This document shows positions 59,110-64,000 of a DNA stretch of 64,000 bases, in pieces. The notes below the pieces were generated by a model. It made no database searches. It was not told the DNA's origin and saw only the letters and a list, made by a program, of their open reading frames with translations. Source of the DNA: Bin5 sp965200615 (GTDB taxonomy: Bacteria; Chloroflexota; Anaerolineae; Caldilineales; Caldilineaceae); assembly GCA_965200615.1 (NCBI GenBank), contig OZ241377.1:992001-1056000 (forward strand). Reading direction: 5' to 3'. A program made the position numbers and the translations under genes. Each line of letters starts with the position of its first letter. The first letter of the stretch is position 1.

Positions 59110-59239
59110 TCAGGAAGGCAGGGAAAAGAGTTTCCCGTTTTCGGCAGTTGCCGCGCCCAGGTTGCCAAGAGAACGACTTCCGAAAGGGACGCAGGGAGAT
59201 CCTGCGACGCACGCAACCCGCAAGAGTTCAGGAGTTTCC

Positions 59240-59665
59240 ATGACCGCGCCCAAGTACAGCCGCGTTGCGCTCTATCTGCAGGATAAACATTCGATCCGTG
59301 AAGGGATGGAGTATGTGCGCTACGCGGAGGAGAAGGGGTTTGAGTCGGTCTGGCAGGCAGAAAGCCGGCTGGCGCGGGATGCGATTGTGCCGATGGCCGC
59401 TTTCGCCGCGGTCACCGAGCGCATCCGGATCGGGTCCGGCGTGATCAACAACTGGACGCGCAATATCGGGCTGCTGGCGGCCACCTTTCTGACACTGGAC
59501 GACCTGGCGCCGGACGAGCTGGTCACGCGCATCACCGCCAGCGGCACGCCGGAGGACGTGAAGAAAAAGGTGCGCGAGTATATGGACAACGGCGCCACCT
59601 GCCCGATTCTTTATCCCCTGGGCGACGTGAAGCTGATGATCGATACGTTTGCGGATGGGTTTTAG
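59240..59665 (+). CDS. LLM-class flavin-dependent oxidoreductase with a large internal deletion
   Basis: The start follows CAGGAG. The first 85 residues are the normal opening of an LLM F420/flavin-dependent oxidoreductase (REGMEYVRYAEEKGFESVWQ, TERIRIGSGVINNWTRN, LAATFLTLDDLAP). The next residues, DELVTRITASGTPEDVKKKVREYM to LYPLGDVKLMIDTFADGF, are the C-terminal end of such an enzyme. The family is about 320-340 residues; here 141 remain, so roughly 190 central residues with most of the barrel are missing in frame. The product is unlikely to be active. Full-length relatives sit with molybdenum hydroxylase genes, as this one does. Confidence 0.78.
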   Translation: MTAPKYSRVALYLQDKHSIREGMEYVRYAEEKGFESVWQAESRLARDAIVPMAAFAAVTERIRIGSGVINNWTRNIGLLAATFLTLDDLAPDELVTRITASGTPEDVKKKVREYMDNGATCPILYPLGDVKLMIDTFADGF

Positions 59666-59684
59666 TTGTTCTCTGTGGGCTGAT

Positions 59685-61118
59685 ATGTACCGTTTCTGCA
59701 CATCCCCCCTGACTTTGACAGATGCCCTGAAGTTGAAGGCGGAGGAGGGCGCGGCCGCCCGTTTCATCGCCGGCGGCACCGACCTCCTCATCGATTTGGC
59801 GCGCGAGGGCAGTGCGGACAGCGCCGAGGTGGGGCTGATCGACCTGACGCGCATCCCGGGCCTGGCCGACATCCGGGAGGAGGACGGCGCGCTCCATCTG
59901 GGTCCGCTGGTGACGCATAACCAGTGCGTTCGCAGCCGGTCGGTCGTGGAGAGGGCGTTCCCGCTGGCGCGGGCGTGCTGGGAGATCGGCGCGCCGCAGA
60001 TCCGGAACCGGGCGACGGTCGCCGGCAATCTCGTCACCGCCAGCCCGGCCAATGACTCGATCGTGCCGCTGATGGCGCTGGATGCCAGCGTTCGCCTCGA
60101 GAGCGCGGCGCGAGGCAGCCGCACGCTGCCGCTGGCGCGCTTTTTCCGCGGCGTGCGTCAGGTGGACCTGGCGGACGACGAGATGCTCACGCGTATCTCC
60201 ATTCCCCTGCCGGATTCGGCGCGGCGGGGCAACTTTATCAAGTTGGGGCTGCGGCGCGCGCAGGCGATCAGCATATTGAGCGTGGCCGGCTCTGTTGCCT
60301 GCGACGGCGGGGGCAGCTGGGAGTCGGCGGCGGTCACCCATGCGGCAGTTGTGCTGGGCGCGGTTGCGCCGACGGTGGTGCGGGCGACCGGGGCCGAAGC
60401 GTTTCTGGTTGGCAGAACGCTGACCGAGGAGACGATCGAGGAGGCGGCGCGGCTGGCGGCAACGCAGGCGCGGCCGATCGACGATCTGCGCGGCAGCGCG
60501 TCATACCGGGCCGCCATGGTGGAGACGCTGGTCGCCCGCCTGTTGCGCCAGCTGCGGGATGGGCGCGAGCGGGACGGGTGGCTGGAGGCGCCGGTGACGC
60601 TGTGGGGGGATACAGAGGGCCGCTGGCCGGCCGCGACGGGGCTGGGCGCGGCGGCAACCGTCAACGGACGCGCGGTCGAACTTGAAGGCGGCATGACGCT
60701 GTTGGACAGCCTGCGGGCGGCGGGTTTTGTTGGCGTGAAGGAGGGCTGCGCGGAGGGCGAATGCGGGGCCTGCACAGTTTATCTGGACGGCATGGCGGTC
60801 ATGGCCTGTCTCGTGCCGGCAGAGCGGGCGGCGGGCAGCGAGGTCGTGACGGTCGAAGGATTGACCGGTTCGTCGGCGGAGTCGACGGAGCTGTTGCACG
60901 GTGTGCAGCAGGCGCTGATCGAGAGCGGCGGCGTGCAGTGCGGATTCTGTACGCCGGGGATTGTGATGTCGGCGGCGGCGCTGCTGGCGGAGCGTTCCAA
61001 CCCAAACCGCCTGGAGGCGCAGGAGGCGCTGACGGGCAACCTGTGCCGTTGCACCGGCTATCGCAAGATTCTGGATGCGGTGGTGGCTGCAGGGCGAGGA
61101 GAGAGTGTTGAGGATTGA
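59685..61118 (+). CDS. molybdenum hydroxylase FAD subunit fused to [2Fe-2S] subunit
   Basis: A 477-residue fusion. Residues 1-290 are the FAD-binding medium subunit of the xanthine dehydrogenase/CO dehydrogenase family (AARFIAGGTDLLIDLAREG, then GAPQIRNRATVAGNLVTASP). Residues about 320-470 are the iron-sulfur small subunit: plant-type cluster EGCAEGECGACTVYLDG, second cluster GVQCGFCTPGI and NLCRCTGYRKI. In most relatives these are separate genes (about 280 and 160 residues). ATG 59685 is preferred because homology begins there. The matching large subunit starts 1.35 kb downstream at 62470, after two unrelated genes. Confidence 0.9.
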   Translation: MYRFCTSPLTLTDALKLKAEEGAAARFIAGGTDLLIDLAREGSADSAEVGLIDLTRIPGLADIREEDGALHLGPLVTHNQCVRSRSVVERAFPLARACWEIGAPQIRNRATVAGNLVTASPANDSIVPLMALDASVRLESAARGSRTLPLARFFRGVRQVDLADDEMLTRISIPLPDSARRGNFIKLGLRRAQAISILSVAGSVACDGGGSWESAAVTHAAVVLGAVAPTVVRATGAEAFLVGRTLTEETIEEAARLAATQARPIDDLRGSASYRAAMVETLVARLLRQLRDGRERDGWLEAPVTLWGDTEGRWPAATGLGAAATVNGRAVELEGGMTLLDSLRAAGFVGVKEGCAEGECGACTVYLDGMAVMACLVPAERAAGSEVVTVEGLTGSSAESTELLHGVQQALIESGGVQCGFCTPGIVMSAAALLAERSNPNRLEAQEALTGNLCRCTGYRKILDAVVAAGRGESVED

Positions 61119-61178
61119 GGGGTCAGGAGCGAGGGGTGTATTGGCCCTTCAGACACCTCAAACAGGTGGGCAAGGCAG

Positions 61179-61697
61179 ATGGGAACGGACGGAAACGACG
61201 TAATCACCTACTATCTGGAGATGACCGGCGCGGCCGAGTTGCGGCCGGCGCGGGCGCTGGCGGAGCCTTTTGCCGTGCGGCGGGCGGAGGTGGCGTTTCC
61301 GGCGCTGAATCGCTTTTTCTATACTGAGGTGGGGCGGACGTATTCGTGGTCGACGCGGCTGCCGTGGACGGAAGAGCAGTGGCGGGCCTGGGTGGAGCGG
61401 CCCGGAATGCAGACATGGATCGGATATGTGCAGGGGACGCCGGCCGGCTATTTTGAGCTGGATGAGCAACGCGAAAACGGAATTAAGCAGGTCGAACTGG
61501 CCTATTTCGGTCTGCTGCCGCCCTTTGTTGGCCGGGGCGTGGGGGGCGCGCTGTTGACGGAGGCGATCCGCCGCGCGTGGGCGCTTGGCCCGCAGCGGGT
61601 CTGGGTCCACACCTGTACGCTGGACCATCCGGCGGCGTTGCCTAACTATCAGAAGAGGGGGTTTCGCATCTATGATCAGAAAAGGAATGCGGAGTGA
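61179..61697 (+). CDS. GNAT-family N-acetyltransferase
   Basis: A 172-residue acyl-CoA-dependent acetyltransferase. The acetyl-CoA-binding motif A is VELAYFGLLPPFVGRGVGGALL (Q/RxxGxG/A as VGRGVGG). GYFELDEQRENG is the preceding strand, and HPAALPNYQKRGF is motif B. It is full length. It overlaps the next gene by 26 bases. The substrate is unknown; members near metabolic genes often act on small amines. Confidence 0.85.
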   Translation: MGTDGNDVITYYLEMTGAAELRPARALAEPFAVRRAEVAFPALNRFFYTEVGRTYSWSTRLPWTEEQWRAWVERPGMQTWIGYVQGTPAGYFELDEQRENGIKQVELAYFGLLPPFVGRGVGGALLTEAIRRAWALGPQRVWVHTCTLDHPAALPNYQKRGFRIYDQKRNAE

Positions 61698-62412
61698 CGT
61701 TCTCTTTCTCCTCGGGATCTTCTTTCTTGTCGTTCTGTTCCGCCGGGAAAGTAGAAAGCTTCTTTCCTCCTCGCCAAGTGTGGGGGAGTGGGGCTGGCTG
61801 GGGCCGGAGCCGCTGGTCGACACGCACAGCGCGGATCTGGTCATGTCGCCCTCGCTGCCGCGGCGGGGGAACTGGCTGACCCGCGCTATCGGCCGGCTGT
61901 TGTACAGGTTGCTCGGCTGGCGCATCGAGGGCCAGTTGCCCGACGTGCCCAAGCTGGTGATCATCGGCGCTCCGCACACCTCCCACTGGGATGCCGTATT
62001 GGCAGTTGGATTCTTCCTGGCCACCGGGCTGGATTGCCGCTGGATGGTCAAGAGAGAGGCCTGCGATCACCCCCTGGGCGGTCTCATGCGCTGGATGGGC
62101 GCCATACCGGTGAATCGCCAGGCGCCGGGCGATCTTGCGCAGCAGGTTATCGACGAAATGAACCGCAGCGGGAAGTTCGTGCTGGTTCTCACGCCGGAGG
62201 GGACGCGCAAGAAGGTAGAGCGCTGGAAGACCGGCTTCTATCGTATCGCTCTCGGCGCGGGAACGCCGATCACCCTGGCCTATGCCGACTTTGAACGTCA
62301 GGTCGCGGGTATCGGTCCGACTATCCGGCCGAGCGGCGATCTGGAAGCGCAGCTCGAAGAGATACAGGCCTACTACAGCGGGATCCCGGCTCGAAATCCG
62401 GAGTGGTTTTGA
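61672..62412 (+). CDS. PlsC-type 1-acyl-glycerol-phosphate acyltransferase
   Basis: A glycerolipid acyltransferase of the PlsC family. The catalytic block is PHTSHWDAV (HxxxxD), the acceptor block LTPEGTRKKVERWKTGFYRIA. ATG 61672 gives 246 residues and overlaps the GNAT gene; the first 57 residues (with a hydrophobic helix and a low-complexity PSVGEWGWLG stretch) are unlike the family. ATG 61843, just before SLPRRGNWLTRAIGRLLYRL, may be the true start. The enzyme works at the membrane surface in phospholipid synthesis. It is an unexpected neighbour between two hydroxylase subunit genes. Confidence 0.83.
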   Translation: MIRKGMRSDVLFLLGIFFLVVLFRRESRKLLSSSPSVGEWGWLGPEPLVDTHSADLVMSPSLPRRGNWLTRAIGRLLYRLLGWRIEGQLPDVPKLVIIGAPHTSHWDAVLAVGFFLATGLDCRWMVKREACDHPLGGLMRWMGAIPVNRQAPGDLAQQVIDEMNRSGKFVLVLTPEGTRKKVERWKTGFYRIALGAGTPITLAYADFERQVAGIGPTIRPSGDLEAQLEEIQAYYSGIPARNPEWF

Positions 62413-62469
62413 ACTGCAGTGATCAGAACTGCGGTGGTCAGTAGATAGTAATGCCGTTGAGGTGTTTTG

Positions 62470-64000
62470 ATGCGTGCAGTCGGTAGCAGCATACCGCGCT
62501 TTGACGCGGCGGAGAAGGTGACCGGGCAGGCTGCCTATCCGGCGGATATCGACCTGCCCGGCCAGGCGTGGTTGAAGATCGTCTTTGCCGGCGTGCCCCA
62601 CGCGCGTATCGTGCGCATGGATACGTCACGGGCCGCGGACGCTGATGGCGTCATCGCCGTTCTGACGGCAGCGGATGTGCCGGTGAACGAGTACGGGCTG
62701 GTGATGCCGGACCAGCCTGTGCTGTGCGGGCTGGGGAGCACGCCCCAGGCGGAGGTCGTGCGCTGGGAAGGGGACAAGGTGGCGCTGATCGTGGCCGAGA
62801 CCGCGGCGCAGGCTGAGGCCGCGGCGCGGCTGCTGGAGATCGAGTATGAGGCGCTGCCGGTCATCACCAGCACGGCGCAGGCGCTGGCTGCCGACGCGCA
62901 GCCGCTGCATCCCCACCCCTTCAGCAACTTTCCCTACGAAGAAGGGCGGGACAGACGGTCGAATCTGCTCGTCAGGCATCGTCTGCGCTGCGGGGACATC
63001 GACGCCGGTTTTGCCGAAGCAGACGTGTGCGTGGAAGGCGTCTACAGCACGCACCCGCAGGAGCACGCCTATCTGCAGCCGGAGGCGGGCCTCGCGCACG
63101 TGCGCGGCGACGGCCGCATCGAGGTCATCGTCGCCGGGCAGTGGATGCATGAGGACCAGGAACAGATCTCCCATGCACTCGACCTGCCCGCGAACCGGAT
63201 CGTCGTGCGCTACCCGGCTGTCGGCGGGGCCTTTGGCGGGCGGGAGGATATGTCGATCCAGATTCCGCTGGCGCTGGCCGCGTGGAAGACGGGCCGCCCG
63301 GTCAAGACCGTCTGGAGCCGGGAGGAGTCGATTGTCGGGCACCACAAGCGGCATGCGTTCGTTATTCGCGCCAAGTGGGGGGCAACCAGAGAGGGCAAGA
63401 TCGCGGCGGCGCAGATGGATCTGACCAGCGACTCGGGCGCTTACGCCTACACGAGCACCAAGGTCCTGGCGAACGCCACGCTGATGTGCCTGGGCCCGTA
63501 TGAGATTCCGAACGCGCACGTGGACGCGCGCACGGTCTATACAAACAACTGTCCGGGCGGCGCGTTTCGCGGTTTCGGCGGGCCGCAGGCGCACTTCGCC
63601 GCCGAGATGCAGATGACCAAACTGGCGCATGCGCTGAACATGGACCCGGTTGAATTCCGGATGCGCAATATCCTGCGCGACGGCTCGATCCTGGTCACCG
63701 GCAGCCCCGTTCCCGCGGGCTGTACGACCGCGGAGGTGCTGGCCGAGGCGGCGCGGCAGGGCGGCTGGCGGGAGCGCGCCGGCCAGTGGTCGGTTGCATC
63801 TGCAACGGCCGGCGGCAGGCCGCCGGACAGTGGCAACGGGCTGCTGACCACGAGCCTGGACTCTTCCCGCGGCCGGATTGCACGGGGCCGGGGGATCGCC
63901 GTCTCCTACAAGAACGTAGGCTACAGCTTCGGCTTCCCGGAGCACTGCACGGCCTGGGTGGAGCTGCACGGCGGGGAGACGGTCGAGCGGGCGCGCGTGG
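62470..64000 (+). CDS. molybdenum hydroxylase large subunit (xanthine dehydrogenase/aldehyde oxidase type), partial
   Basis: About 510 residues are visible before the window ends; the family is near 760. The start follows GAGGTG. The N-terminal aldehyde-oxidase hammerhead domain (RFDAAEKVTGQAAYPADIDLPG) leads into the molybdopterin-binding region with AVGGAFGGREDM (Gln-side loop) and PGGAFRGFGGPQAHFA (active-site Arg loop). The subunit binds the molybdenum cofactor and hydroxylates a heterocycle, aldehyde or similar substrate, with electrons passing to the iron-sulfur/FAD subunit encoded at 59685. Specificity-determining residues past the window end cannot be seen. Confidence 0.92.
   Translation, partial: MRAVGSSIPRFDAAEKVTGQAAYPADIDLPGQAWLKIVFAGVPHARIVRMDTSRAADADGVIAVLTAADVPVNEYGLVMPDQPVLCGLGSTPQAEVVRWEGDKVALIVAETAAQAEAAARLLEIEYEALPVITSTAQALAADAQPLHPHPFSNFPYEEGRDRRSNLLVRHRLRCGDIDAGFAEADVCVEGVYSTHPQEHAYLQPEAGLAHVRGDGRIEVIVAGQWMHEDQEQISHALDLPANRIVVRYPAVGGAFGGREDMSIQIPLALAAWKTGRPVKTVWSREESIVGHHKRHAFVIRAKWGATREGKIAAAQMDLTSDSGAYAYTSTKVLANATLMCLGPYEIPNAHVDARTVYTNNCPGGAFRGFGGPQAHFAAEMQMTKLAHALNMDPVEFRMRNILRDGSILVTGSPVPAGCTTAEVLAEAARQGGWRERAGQWSVASATAGGRPPDSGNGLLTTSLDSSRGRIARGRGIAVSYKNVGYSFGFPEHCTAWVELHGGETVERARV

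Larger units (their letters stand above)
58786..59239. other. divergent intergenic region with promoters and a REP-like hairpin
   Basis: No gene is supported. It contains a -10 candidate for the SH3 gene (58829), a short inverted repeat TATTGCC/GGCAATA at 58862-58885, the hairpin at 58983-59008 and a promoter for the LLM gene at 59081-59109. Confidence 0.5.

Overview
The window is GC-rich bacterial DNA. The genes resemble the repertoire of heterotrophic marine or sponge-associated Chloroflexota (Caldilinea-like): several phytanoyl-CoA-type dioxygenases, Gfo/Idh oxidoreductases, sugar-phosphate isomerases, Tat/lipobox ABC binding proteins, an LLM flavin oxidoreductase and molybdenum hydroxylase subunits. 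That assignment is an inference from gene content; no rRNA or ribosomal protein is present to prove it.

Layout. 1-9645: end of a PfkB sugar kinase, a PhyH dioxygenase, a selenocysteine tRNA (minus strand), a LysM/BON envelope protein with a decayed MFS gene behind it, a double-length UxaA-family sugar-acid dehydratase, and a minus-strand operon of a metal-type permease pair plus a beta-propeller protein. 10076-13373: a class V aminotransferase, a glycosidase-like TIM-barrel protein and a polysaccharide deacetylase. 13374-17492: an AT-richer island with a two-gene unit, an unrecognised acidic/tryptophan-rich protein plus a RapA-like SNF2 ATPase; this is the best candidate for an undescribed system. 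17493-34139: sugar catabolism (Gfo/Idh, two isomerases), a peptide-type and a sugar-type ABC importer (neither with an ATPase gene), an FAD oxidoreductase, an unknown protein, a corrinoid protein and an L-fucose/arabinose isomerase-family enzyme, interrupted by one AT-rich membrane/zinc-ribbon gene. 34274-48392: GH78 rhamnosidase, UroD-type methyltransferase, VapBC-like and MazEF-like toxin-antitoxin pairs, an enolase-superfamily dehydratase, RraA-like aldolase, an M14-like/GH105 fusion, a DUF1800-DUF1501-NHL operon and a further dioxygenase. 48400-59000: accessory, AT-richer, with a DNA methyltransferase fragment, a decayed ISAs1 element, a frameshifted membrane-protein gene and its intact paralogue, HicAB, SH3-domain proteins, a GH172-like protein, a MITE and small regulators. 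59240-64000: an internally deleted LLM oxidoreductase and a molybdenum hydroxylase whose subunit genes are separated by GNAT and PlsC genes; the large subunit runs off the window.

Together the metabolic genes look like uptake and breakdown of deoxysugar- and uronate-containing glycans (rhamnosidase, unsaturated uronyl hydrolase, GH172, deacetylase, fucose isomerase family, sugar-acid dehydratases, RraA). A corrinoid protein and a UroD-type methyltransferase in the same block raise the possibility of removing methyl groups from methylated substrates. Intergenic DNA carries three families of heptamer repeats, GTAG-footed REP-like hairpins, and short tandem duplications exactly at gene boundaries.
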